Shown here piece by piece: positions 25,455 through 32,972 of a DNA stretch of 64,000 nucleotides. The stretch is taken from assembly GCF_015999245.1 (NCBI RefSeq), contig NZ_JAEAMR010000009.1, forward strand, positions 162,848 to 226,847. Direction: 5' to 3'. Source of the stretch: Streptomyces sp. AV19 (lineage in GTDB: Bacteria; Actinomycetota; Actinomycetes; Streptomycetales; Streptomycetaceae). Position 1 is the stretch's first letter. The number at the start of each line of letters is the position of its first letter. Below the pieces are notes generated by a model. That model was not told the origin of the DNA, searched no databases, and saw only the letters and a list, made by a program, of their open reading frames with translations. The translations under genes and the position numbers were made by a program.

Positions 25455-26210
25455 ATGAGCGGGAACAAGCTGGCCGGCCAGTTCTTCGACGCCGCGATCG
25501 GGCTGCTGGGGCGGGTGCGCGACGAGGAGGCGGAGCACATCGCCGCCGCCGGGGCGATGCTCGCCGACACCGTCGCGGCGGGCGGCCGGCTCTTCGTCTT
25601 CGGCGCGGGCCACTCGTCGCTGCCCGCGCAGGACGTCGTCTACCGGGCGGGCGGGCTCGCGCTGATGAACCTCCTCGCCGTGCCGGGGACGGTGGGCGTG
25701 GACATCACGCCCGCCACGCTCGGCAGCGCGCTGGAGCGCGTCGACGGGCTCGCGGGCGCCGTCCTCGACACGAGCCCCGTCCAGGCCGGCGACGTCCTGA
25801 TCGTCGTCTCCCTGTCCGGGCGGAACTCGCTGCCCGTCGAGATGGCGCTCAACGCGCGGGCGCTCGGGCTCAAGGTCGTCGGCGTCACGTCGCTGGCGTA
25901 CGCGGAGCGGACGAAGTCGCGGCACGTGTCGGGGACGTTCCTCAAGGACCACTGCGACGTCGTCATCGACAGCAAGGTCGGGATCGGTGACGCGGAGCTG
26001 ACGGCCGAGGGCGTGGCGGCGCCGTTCGCGCCCGCGTCCACGGTGGTCACGAGCGCCGTGATGCAGGCGGTCGTCGCGTCCGCGGCCGGGGAGCTGGCCG
26101 AGCGGGGGATCGAGCCGCCGATGCTGCGGTCGGGGAACGTGGACGGCGGGCACGAGTGGAACGGGCGGGTGCTGCGGGAGTACGGGGAACGGATCTTCTT
26201 CCGGCACTAG
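25455..26210 (+). CDS. SIS-domain sugar-phosphate binding protein
   Basis: 251 residues. Sugar isomerase (SIS) fold with the phosphosugar loops FVFGAGHSS and VVSLSGRNSLPVEMA. Related to GmhA/MurQ/AgaS-like proteins and to the kinase-associated SIS proteins; a catalytic substrate cannot be assigned. ATG 25455 follows GAGGAG about 8-10 bases upstream. A TTGACA hexamer at 25357-25362 is a candidate -35 but no matching -10 is obvious. It is conserved in position next to dmdR1 as far as I recall. Confidence 0.85.
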   Translation: MSGNKLAGQFFDAAIGLLGRVRDEEAEHIAAAGAMLADTVAAGGRLFVFGAGHSSLPAQDVVYRAGGLALMNLLAVPGTVGVDITPATLGSALERVDGLAGAVLDTSPVQAGDVLIVVSLSGRNSLPVEMALNARALGLKVVGVTSLAYAERTKSRHVSGTFLKDHCDVVIDSKVGIGDAELTAEGVAAPFAPASTVVTSAVMQAVVASAAGELAERGIEPPMLRSGNVDGGHEWNGRVLREYGERIFFRH

Positions 26211-26235
26211 GGGTGCCAGGGGGCGAACTCTCCCC

Positions 26236-26336
26236 GCCCCGCCCTTTCACCGTTTCCGCAGCAGCACGCTGCGCGCTCCCCCGGAGGGGGCACCCCCAGT
26301 CCTCAAACTCCCCCGGAGGGGGCACCCCCGGACGGG
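26236..26336. repeat. Intergenic palindromic repeat, copy R6 (left part)
   Basis: Carries the left box TTTCACCGTTTC (about 26246-26257) directly after the SIS stop and then two CTCCCCCGGAGGGGGCACCCCC units. The PAS-protein ORF on the minus strand stops inside it at 26303, so its last residues are repeat-derived. Confidence 0.8.
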
Positions 26337-27697
26337 CTGATGGTGCCCGCCAGGTCGATCGACGCCGCCACCCGTGTCGCGATGTCCTCCGCGTACGTCG
26401 CGTCCGCCCGGTCGAACGGGCGGCGCGACGGGCCGCGGAGGAACGTCACCACCCCCACCGTCCGCCCCCGCGAGCGCAGCGCCGTCGCGAGCGCGTGCTG
26501 CGTCCCCGCGGGCCACTTCCGCGCCGGCGCCCAGTCCCGCGAGCGGTCCGAGACCGCCCGCACCGAGCCGCAGCGCTCGACCGCCTGGACCGCCGGGTGG
26601 CCTTCCACGTACGGCACGGGAATGCCGCTGCCGGCCACGGCCGTGCCCGGTCCGGAGGCGCCCGTCGGCGTCGCCGCCGCCCGCAGCAGGCGGACCGGCC
26701 GCCGGGGGACGGACTCGGGCTCGGGCAGCAGGTCGATCAGCGCGTGGTCCGCGAAGCCTGCCAGGGTGAAGTCCATGTAGAGGGCCGCCGCCTCCATCGG
26801 GTCCTCGCACTCGGCCACCGCGCGCCCCGCCCGGTGCAGCTGACTGCCCCGGAACCGCAGCCGGGCGCTCTCCTGCTCGGTCAGCCGCGCCTTGGTCACG
26901 TCCAGGAACAGCCATGCCACGCCCAGTGGGACGGGCTCCTCCACCAGCGGCGTGGACAGCCGGAGGAAGCCGCTGCGCCAGCAGCGCCGCTCCCCCGCGC
27001 CGCCGTCCTCGCCCGCGCCCTTCACCGACACCCACAGCTCCGTCGGCGCCGGCGGCGGACCCGAGGCCAGGACGTGCTGGAGGGCACTCTCCACGTCGTC
27101 CAGGCCCTGTTCGAGCAGGTCGCCCAGCGGGCGGCCGAGCAGCGCGGAACGGCTGGTGCGCAGCGCCCGGGCGGCGTGCGCGTTGGCGAGGGCCGGGCGC
27201 AGGTCCGCGTCGACCAGGACGACGCCCCAGGACGCGTCGCCGAACAGCGCCTCGCTCAGCGCCACCGACCGCTCCAGGTCGATCTGCGTGTGCACCTCGC
27301 TGAACGCGCAGTAGACCCCCGCCGGACTGCCGTCCGCGCCGGGCACGGCCGACGACTGGACCCGCACCAGGACCCGGCCGCCCTCCTTGGTCAGCAGCGC
27401 GAACTCGTCCACCTGGCGGCCCTGCGCCTGCATCGCGCCGAGCAGCCGGGCGGTGACCTCCGGCGCGTCCGCCTCGCGCACCGCCCAGCCGGCCAGGCCG
27501 GGCCGGCCGACGGCCTCCTCGGCGGTCCAGCCGAGGATCCGCTCGGCCTCCCGGTTCCAGTGGGTGACCGTGCCCTCGGCGTCGAACGCGCACAGTGCCG
27601 CGTCCATGCCGTCGAGCAGGGCCACGAGCAGGTCGTGGTCCTCGCCGTCGGCCGCAGCCTCGTGGCGGGCGGGACCGAAGTGGTGTGGAGCGGTCAC
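26303..27697 (-). CDS. PAS-domain sensory protein with C-terminal GAF-like domain
   Basis: 464 residues. PAS domain about 20-125 (LLDGMDAALCAFDAEGTVTHWN, ILGWTAEEAVGRPG), a second PAS-like domain about 130-255, and a C-terminal GAF-like region about 280-450 ending GVVTFLRG...ATYAEDIATRVAASIDLA. The order resembles streptomycete PAS/GAF/PP2C proteins but there is no phosphatase domain, so it may be a truncated or partner-dependent sensor. GTG 27697 has GGGGG 6-7 bases upstream. The last ~12 residues (after TIS) come from repeat R6. Confidence 0.82.
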   Translation of the reverse strand: MTAPHHFGPARHEAAADGEDHDLLVALLDGMDAALCAFDAEGTVTHWNREAERILGWTAEEAVGRPGLAGWAVREADAPEVTARLLGAMQAQGRQVDEFALLTKEGGRVLVRVQSSAVPGADGSPAGVYCAFSEVHTQIDLERSVALSEALFGDASWGVVLVDADLRPALANAHAARALRTSRSALLGRPLGDLLEQGLDDVESALQHVLASGPPPAPTELWVSVKGAGEDGGAGERRCWRSGFLRLSTPLVEEPVPLGVAWLFLDVTKARLTEQESARLRFRGSQLHRAGRAVAECEDPMEAAALYMDFTLAGFADHALIDLLPEPESVPRRPVRLLRAAATPTGASGPGTAVAGSGIPVPYVEGHPAVQAVERCGSVRAVSDRSRDWAPARKWPAGTQHALATALRSRGRTVGVVTFLRGPSRRPFDRADATYAEDIATRVAASIDLAGTISPSGGAPSGGV

Positions 27698-27807
27698 GAG
27701 ATACCCCCAGCTGGACGCGTCTGCATGTCCTGCACGACGGGTCATTCAACTCGACGCCGCCCCGCACCACACCGTCTTCGGCGAAATCGGTGCACCGGGA
27801 AATTCGG

Positions 27808-27836
27808 TTGTGGTGCCCGGAGGGGCTCCCTAGTGT
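27808..27836 (+). promoter_or_regulatory. Sigma-70-like promoter for a leader ORF
   Basis: TTGTGG (27808-27813), a 17-base spacer, and TAGTGT (27831-27836). It points into the 12-codon ORF at 27870. A perfect 10-bp palindrome CGGTGCACCG lies at 27788-27797 just upstream. Confidence 0.5.
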
Positions 27837-27869
27837 GTGGGGCACACGAGAAGGGAGGTGATCGGACAG

Positions 27870-27908
27870 ATGGTTTTCGTCCGGACGCGTGAGGTGACTG
27901 CGGGCTGA
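27870..27908 (+). CDS. Candidate 12-residue leader peptide
   Basis: ATG to TGA, product MVFVRTREVTAG. The reason to list it is the ribosome-binding site AGAAGGGAGGTGATC (27849-27863), which nearly equals the full complement of the 16S rRNA 3' end (AGAAAGGAGGTGATC), 6 bases before ATG. A promoter-like pair lies upstream and strong hairpins lie downstream (GACGGCggtGCCGTC near 27944, then the nested pair at 27976-28052). There is no plus-strand gene before citrate synthase, so the target of any attenuation is unclear. Confidence 0.45.
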   Translation: MVFVRTREVTAG

Positions 27909-27975
27909 CGCCCGCCGTCGCGCACAGCGCATCGGTGTCGACGGCGGTGCCGTCGGCCAAATCCCAGCAGTCACC

Positions 27976-28052
27976 CGGTCCGTGGGCCGCCGAGTCGTCC
28001 GCTCGGCACCCGGGCGTCCTCTCCGGCGCCCGGGTCACCGGCCCACGGACCG
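27976..28052. terminator. Nested inverted repeats downstream of pdxH
   Basis: Outer arms CGGTCCGTGGGCCG (27976-27989) and its exact complement (28039-28052) pair over 14 bases; inside, ACCCGGGCG (28008-28016) pairs with CGCCCGGGT (28027-28035). It lies 24 bases past the pdxH stop and could end that transcript, or fold in a plus-strand RNA from the 27831 promoter. Confidence 0.65.
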
Positions 28053-28075
28053 TCCGCACAAAGCCCTTTGGGGCG

Positions 28076-28753
28076 CTACGGGCAGAGGCGCTCCACCCGC
28101 CAGCCCTCCCCGGCCCGTACGTACCGCAGCCGGTCGTGCAGCCGGTTCTCCCGCCCCTGCCAGAACTCCACGCTCTCGGGCACCACCCGGATCCCGCCCC
28201 ACTCCGTGGGCACCGGCACGTCCGTCCCCTCCGGGTAGCGCGCCGCCAGTCGCGCGTACGCCGCGTCGATCTCCGCGCGCGAGGCGACCACGGTCGACTG
28301 GGCGCTCGCCAGCGCCCCGACCTGCGAACCGTGCGGCCGGGAACGGAAGTACGCGGCCGTCTCCCCGGGCGCGATCCGCTCCGCCCGCCCCGCGACGATG
28401 ATCTGACGAGCGATCGGATGCCAGGGGAAGAGCATCGACACGTACGGGTTCGAGGCGATCTCCAGGCCCTTGCGCGAACCGTAGTTGGTGAAGAAGACGA
28501 AGCCGCGTCCGTCGAACGCCTTGAGCAGTACGGTCCGTGAGCTGGGACGTCCCTCGGCGTCGGCCGTCGAGACCACCATCGCGTTGGGTTCGTCGAGCCC
28601 GCTCGCCGCCGCGTCGGCGAACCAGCGCGCGAACTGTTCGTACGGACCGGCGGCCAGGTCGTCCTCCGCCAGGCCCGCCGTGCGGTACTGGGCACGCATG
28701 CCGGAGGGGTCGAGCGGGCCGTCGGGATCTGCGACGTCGAAACCGTGGGACAT
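28076..28753 (-). CDS. pdxH: Pyridoxamine 5'-phosphate oxidase
   Basis: FMN enzyme that oxidises pyridoxamine or pyridoxine 5'-phosphate to pyridoxal 5'-phosphate, the last step of vitamin B6 synthesis or salvage; cytosolic homodimer. 225 residues as expected. Signatures: RTVLLKAFDGRGFVFFTNYG, SRKG, the LFPWHPIARQ segment and the C-terminal PROSITE-like motif SVEFWQGRENRLHDR. ATG 28753 has GAGCGG upstream. It is divergent from the citrate synthase gene. Confidence 0.96.
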   Translation of the reverse strand: MSHGFDVADPDGPLDPSGMRAQYRTAGLAEDDLAAGPYEQFARWFADAAASGLDEPNAMVVSTADAEGRPSSRTVLLKAFDGRGFVFFTNYGSRKGLEIASNPYVSMLFPWHPIARQIIVAGRAERIAPGETAAYFRSRPHGSQVGALASAQSTVVASRAEIDAAYARLAARYPEGTDVPVPTEWGGIRVVPESVEFWQGRENRLHDRLRYVRAGEGWRVERLCP

Positions 28754-29205
28754 CCGCTCATCTTGCAGCACGCCCGGCGCGTCCGCACCGCATCTCCCCG
28801 CCGCGAACCGATGATTGTGCCCCGTAACGCCCTCTCCCAACCTCTCCCCCGACCAAAAGCGACGTGTGCCGGACATCACCCTTCCCCGCAGGTGGCGAAC
28901 CCGCCAAAATCGCCGGTCGTACGGAGTCGTACGGATGTGGGAGCACCGCACCACCGGATATCGTTTCCGGCCTGAAGGGCCGGGTGAACCGCCCCCGCAC
29001 GGGGCATGACCGGGAAGACCGGCACGGATCGCGAGCCGCGCCACCGCGGCCGCGGAACCGTCCCGGCGAACCGTCCGGCCGGCAGGCCACCAGGGGCGCG
29101 TCGGGAGCAGCCCCGGCAGCACACAGCAGCAGACATCGCACGCACCGGCAGGGGACACCGGCACGGCCACCGTCGCTTGTCGAACACACCACGAGGAGCC
29201 GCCTG
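28754..29205. promoter_or_regulatory. 452-base divergent promoter region
   Basis: Separates pdxH (minus) from citrate synthase (plus). It contains two copies of GTCGTACGGA in tandem (28916-28935), a possible regulator site. I found no small ORF with a good ribosome-binding site. Promoters cannot be placed securely. Confidence 0.5.
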
Positions 29206-30300
29206 ATGTCCGATTTCGTACCCGGACTCGAGGGAGTCGTCGCGTTCGAGACGGAGATCGCCGAACCCGACAAGGAGGGCGGCGCCCTCCGCTACCGGGG
29301 CGTCGACATCGAGGACTTGGTCGGCCACGTGTCCTTCGGGAACGTGTGGGGGCTGCTGGTCGACGGGTCCTTCAACCCCGGCCTGCCGCCCGCCGAGCCG
29401 TTCCCGATCCCCGTCCACTCCGGTGACATCCGCGTCGACGTGCAGTCCGCGCTCGCCATGCTCGCCCCCGTCTGGGGCCTGAAACCGCTCCTCGACATCG
29501 ACGAGGCCACCGCGCGGGACAACCTCGCGCGGGCGGCCGTCATGGCCCTGTCCTACGTCGCGCAGTCCGCGCGCGGGCAGGGGCTGCCGATGGTGCCGCA
29601 GCGGGAGATCGACAAGGCGGAGACGGTCGTCGAGCGCTTCATGAAGCGGTGGCGGGGCGAGCCGGATCCGCGGCACGTCGCGGCGGTCGACGCGTACTGG
29701 ACGTCCGCGGCCGAACACGGCATGAACGCCTCGACGTTCACGGCCCGCGTCATCGCGTCGACGGGCGCCGACGTCGCCGCCGCGCTGTCGGGCGCCGTCG
29801 GCGCCATGTCCGGCCCGCTGCACGGCGGTGCGCCGTCCCGCGTCCTCGGCATGATCGAGGAGATCGAACGGAGCGGGGACGCGTCGGCGTACGTGCGGCG
29901 GGCGCTGGACAACGGCGAGCGTCTGATGGGCTTCGGCCACCGGGTCTACCGCGCGGAGGACCCGCGGGCGCGGGTGCTGCGGCGCACGGCGAAGGAGCTG
30001 GGCGCGCCGCGCTTCGAGGTCGCGGAGGCGCTGGAGAAGGCGGCCCTGGAGGAGCTCCACAACCGGCGCCCGGACCGGGTGCTGGCGACGAACGTCGAGT
30101 TCTGGGCGGCGATCGTGCTGGACTTCGCGGAGGTGCCGGCGCACATGTTCACGTCGATGTTCACGTGTGCGCGGACGGCGGGGTGGAGTGCGCACATTCT
30201 TGAGCAGAGGCGGACGGGGCGGCTGGTGCGGCCGTCTGCTCGGTACGTGGGCCCTGGCCCTCGGGACCCGCGGGAGGTTCCCGGTTACACCGGGCGGTAG
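29206..30300 (+). CDS. Citrate synthase family protein (citrate synthase 2)
   Basis: 364 residues, condensing acetyl-CoA with oxaloacetate (or propionyl-CoA, as a methylcitrate synthase would). Key residues: His in AEHGMNAS, His in MGFGHRVY and Asp-equivalent region near NVEFWAA, plus GPLHGGA. The protein lacks the longer N-terminal domain of type II enzymes and is of the short streptomycete class. ATG 29206 follows ACGAGGAGCC. It is the likely counterpart of a second citrate synthase that many Streptomyces have; the acyl preference is unknown. Confidence 0.92.
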   Translation: MSDFVPGLEGVVAFETEIAEPDKEGGALRYRGVDIEDLVGHVSFGNVWGLLVDGSFNPGLPPAEPFPIPVHSGDIRVDVQSALAMLAPVWGLKPLLDIDEATARDNLARAAVMALSYVAQSARGQGLPMVPQREIDKAETVVERFMKRWRGEPDPRHVAAVDAYWTSAAEHGMNASTFTARVIASTGADVAAALSGAVGAMSGPLHGGAPSRVLGMIEEIERSGDASAYVRRALDNGERLMGFGHRVYRAEDPRARVLRRTAKELGAPRFEVAEALEKAALEELHNRRPDRVLATNVEFWAAIVLDFAEVPAHMFTSMFTCARTAGWSAHILEQRRTGRLVRPSARYVGPGPRDPREVPGYTGR

Positions 30301-30334
30301 TTGGGGCGGGGGCCCTTGGATGTGCCCCGGTCCC

Positions 30335-30575
30335 GCCCTTTCACCGTTTCCCCCGGGGCTCCGCCCCTCGGCCGGCACCGCGCTCCGCGCGGTGAGCGGG
30401 GGCTCCGCCCCCTGCACCCCGCTTCGGGGCTCCGCCCCGGACCCCGTATCGCGGCTTCGCCGCTCGTCCTCAAGCGCCGGACGGGCTGGATTGGCGCGCC
30501 GATTCAGCCCGTCCGGCGTTTGAGGACAAACCGCGCGGAGCGCGGCGAGAAACGGTGAAAGGGCGGGTCCGGGGC
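30335..30575. repeat. Intergenic palindromic repeat, complete copy R7
   Basis: Bounded by TTTCACCGTTTC (about 30339-30350) and GAAACGGTGAAA (about 30549-30560) as inverted ends. The centre is a long palindrome: GTCCTCAAGCGCCGGACGG...CCGTCCGGCGTTTGAGGAC with arms of ~23 bases around a GGCGCGCC core (about 30466-30527). It separates citrate synthase and the TetR gene, convergent genes, so it may also end their transcripts. Confidence 0.85.
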
Positions 30576-30579
30576 ACTC

Positions 30580-31167
30580 TCAAAGGCCCGCGCCCAGCGC
30601 CGCCTCCACGATGACCACCCACCGGTCCACGACCCGCTCCCGCCTCCTCCCGTCGTCCGTCAGCAGGGACGCCAGGCCCAGCCCCCTCGCCATGTCCAGC
30701 AGGCCCTGGACCGTTTCGCGGGCGCCGGGCACCCGCTCGTCCACCTCGAGCAGCTCGACCGCCCTGCGGTGCGCCTCCCGTCCGATGCGGGCCTCCAGTT
30801 CGACGACCCGGGACCGCAGCCCGGGCTCGGTCGACGCCGCGACCCACAGGTGCAGGGCCGCGCGGAAGAGCGGGCCCGTGTAGAGGTCCACGATCGCGCG
30901 GACCACCGGCCCCGCGCCCGCGCCCGCCAGCCCCCGCAACGCCACCGACTGCCGCTCCGCGACATGCTCCACCGCCGACGTGAACAAGTCCTCCCGCGTG
31001 GGGAAATGGTGCTGCAGCGCCCCCCGCGACACCCCCGCCCGCTCCGCCACCACCGACACCGTCGAGCCGGCCCACCCGTACTCCGCCAGGCACACCGCCG
31101 CCGCGTCCATCAGCCGTCGCCGCGTCGACGCGCCCCGGGCGAGCCGGGCGTCGGTCACCGCCGCCAT
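30580..31167 (-). CDS. TetR-family regulator of the acyl-CoA operon
   Basis: 195 residues. HTH at about 30-60 (STVSVVAERAGVSRGALQHHF, of the standard TetR form) followed by an all-helical ligand domain. It overlaps the enoyl-CoA hydratase gene by 13 bases, so it is the last gene of the operon 38367-30580. This is the same kind of set-up as AtuR in acyclic terpene catabolism, where the regulator senses a pathway CoA ester. Its probable operator is the palindrome at 38401-38418. Confidence 0.9.
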   Translation of the reverse strand: MAAVTDARLARGASTRRRLMDAAAVCLAEYGWAGSTVSVVAERAGVSRGALQHHFPTREDLFTSAVEHVAERQSVALRGLAGAGAGPVVRAIVDLYTGPLFRAALHLWVAASTEPGLRSRVVELEARIGREAHRRAVELLEVDERVPGARETVQGLLDMARGLGLASLLTDDGRRRERVVDRWVVIVEAALGAGL

Positions 31168-31859
31168 GCCGCGATCCGCGAGCGCGCCTCCGCCGAGCCG
31201 AACAGCCGCCCCGACAGCGCCGCGAGCCGCTCCGCGTCCCGCGCGAACGCGGCCCGCACGGCCTGTGTGGCCAGCGCCTTCGACTCGGCCAGGCCCTGCG
31301 GCGAGGCCGCGCGCAGCCCCTCCAGCACCGACGGCAGCGCGTCCTCGGGCGCGGTCACCAGACCGATCCGCATGGCCTCCCCCGCGTCGAACACCTCCCC
31401 GGTCAGGTAGTACCGCGACACCGCCCGCGGATCGAGGCGCGGCAGCAGCGTCAGCGAGACGACGGCCGGCGCGACCCCGATCCTGGCCTCCGTGAAGGCG
31501 AACGAGGACGCCTCACCCGCCACCGCGACATCACAGGCCCCCACCAGCCCCGAACCACCCGCCCGCACATGCCCGTTGACCCGGGCCACGACCGGCTTCG
31601 GCAGCTCGACGACCGTCCGCAGCAGCCGCACGAGTTCGAGCGGTGCCATCGGCGGGTCCTCGGTGAGGTCCGCGCCCGAGCAGAACGCCGGACCCGTGTG
31701 GCCGAGGACGACGAACCGGACCGCCGGGTCCTCCCCCGCCTCCTCCAGCGCCCGGCGCAGCTCGCCGACGAGCCGTCCGGAGAGCGCGTTGCGGTTGGCC
31801 GGGGAGTCGAGGGTCAGGAGCACGGCTCCGTCGTCATGTGTGCGGCGGACGATCGTCAC
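31155..31859 (-). CDS. Enoyl-CoA hydratase/isomerase family protein
   Basis: 234-residue crotonase-fold enzyme. The oxyanion segment SGADLTEDP is present. At the first catalytic position the sequence reads NGHVRAGGSGLVGACD, with Gly where hydratases have Glu (rat E144); the second position FTEARIG keeps Glu (E164). It may therefore be an isomerase- or lyase-type member or use a different base. In the operon it would act on the carboxylated enoyl-CoA (as methylglutaconyl-CoA or isohexenylglutaconyl-CoA hydratase does). Overlaps the TetR gene; 9 bases after the dehydrogenase. Confidence 0.87.
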   Translation of the reverse strand: MTIVRRTHDDGAVLLTLDSPANRNALSGRLVGELRRALEEAGEDPAVRFVVLGHTGPAFCSGADLTEDPPMAPLELVRLLRTVVELPKPVVARVNGHVRAGGSGLVGACDVAVAGEASSFAFTEARIGVAPAVVSLTLLPRLDPRAVSRYYLTGEVFDAGEAMRIGLVTAPEDALPSVLEGLRAASPQGLAESKALATQAVRAAFARDAERLAALSGRLFGSAEARSRIAAWRR

Positions 31860-31868
31860 GGGAACCTC

Positions 31869-32972
31869 TCAGTAGGACTTGGGCAGTCCGAGCGTGTGGT
31901 GCGAGACGTAGTTGAGGATCATCTCGCGGCTGACCGGCGCCACGCGCGTCACCCGCACCGCCGTGATCAGCGCGGCCAGCCCGTACTCCCGGGTCAGGCC
32001 GTTCCCCCCGAGCGTGTGCACCGCCTGGTCGACGGTGCGCACGGCGGCCTCGGCGGCGGCGTACTTGGCCATGTTCGCGGCCTCGCCCGCCCCCGCGTCG
32101 TCCCCGTCGTCGTAGAGCCGGGCCGCCCGCCCGGTCATCAGCCGGGCCAGCTCGATGTCGATGTGGGCCCGGGCCAGCGGGTGGGCTATGGCCTGGTGGG
32201 CGCCGATGGGCCGGTCCCACACCTCGCGGGTGCGGGCGTAGTCGACGGCGCGCCCCAGCGCGTACCGGGCGAGCCCCAGCGCGAACGCGGCCGTCATGAT
32301 CCGCTCGGGGTTGAGCCCGGCGAAGAGCTGGAGCAGCCCGGCGTCCTCGTCGCCGACGAGCGCCTCGGCCGGCAGCCGGACGTCGTCCAGGACGAGCTCG
32401 AACTGCCGCAGATCGCCCTGGAGTTCCATGGGGATCGCGGTGCGCCGGAAGCCCGGCGCGTCCCGGTCGACGACGAACAGGCAGGGCCCGCGCCCCTCGG
32501 TGCGGGCGACGACCATCGTGGCGTCGGTCGCGTCCACCCCGGAGATGAAGACCTTGCGGCCCCTGAGCACCCACCCGTCCCCGTCACGGCGGGCGGTGGT
32601 GGTGATGCGGTGCGTGTTGGAACCGGCCTCGGGCTCGGTGATGCCGAAGGACATGCGCAGGCCACCGGACGCCAGCCCCGGCAGCCAGGCCCGTTTCTGC
32701 GCCTCGGTGCCGAACCGGGAGATCACCGTGCCGCAGATGGCGGGCGAGACGACCATCAGCGTCAACGGATTGCCCGTGGCGGCCAGTTCCTCCAGGACGA
32801 CGGCGAGCTCGGTGATCCCGCCGCCGCCCCCGCCGTACTCGGCGGGCAGGTTGACACCCAGGTATCCGAGCTTGCCCGCCTCCGCCCACAGCTCCTCGGG
32901 ATCGCGAGCACGGGCGCCCAGCGCGGCCACGGCGGCGCGCAGATCGAGGAGTTCGGTCGGAACAATACTCAT
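31869..32972 (-). CDS. Acyl-CoA dehydrogenase, branched-chain/citronellyl-CoA type
   Basis: 367 residues, FAD enzyme making the alpha,beta-double bond of an acyl-CoA. FAD/substrate motifs: SFGITEPEAGSN and a TLGGNGLTREYG segment. The usual YEGTSE base is missing at the C-terminus (APVSRE instead), while Glu223 in LNPERIMTAAFALG sits where isovaleryl-CoA dehydrogenase has its catalytic Glu254. This supports a branched substrate such as isovaleryl- or citronellyl-CoA. ATG 32972 overlaps the stop of the carboxylase gene by four bases. Confidence 0.9.
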   Translation of the reverse strand: MSIVPTELLDLRAAVAALGARARDPEELWAEAGKLGYLGVNLPAEYGGGGGGITELAVVLEELAATGNPLTLMVVSPAICGTVISRFGTEAQKRAWLPGLASGGLRMSFGITEPEAGSNTHRITTTARRDGDGWVLRGRKVFISGVDATDATMVVARTEGRGPCLFVVDRDAPGFRRTAIPMELQGDLRQFELVLDDVRLPAEALVGDEDAGLLQLFAGLNPERIMTAAFALGLARYALGRAVDYARTREVWDRPIGAHQAIAHPLARAHIDIELARLMTGRAARLYDDGDDAGAGEAANMAKYAAAEAAVRTVDQAVHTLGGNGLTREYGLAALITAVRVTRVAPVSREMILNYVSHHTLGLPKSY

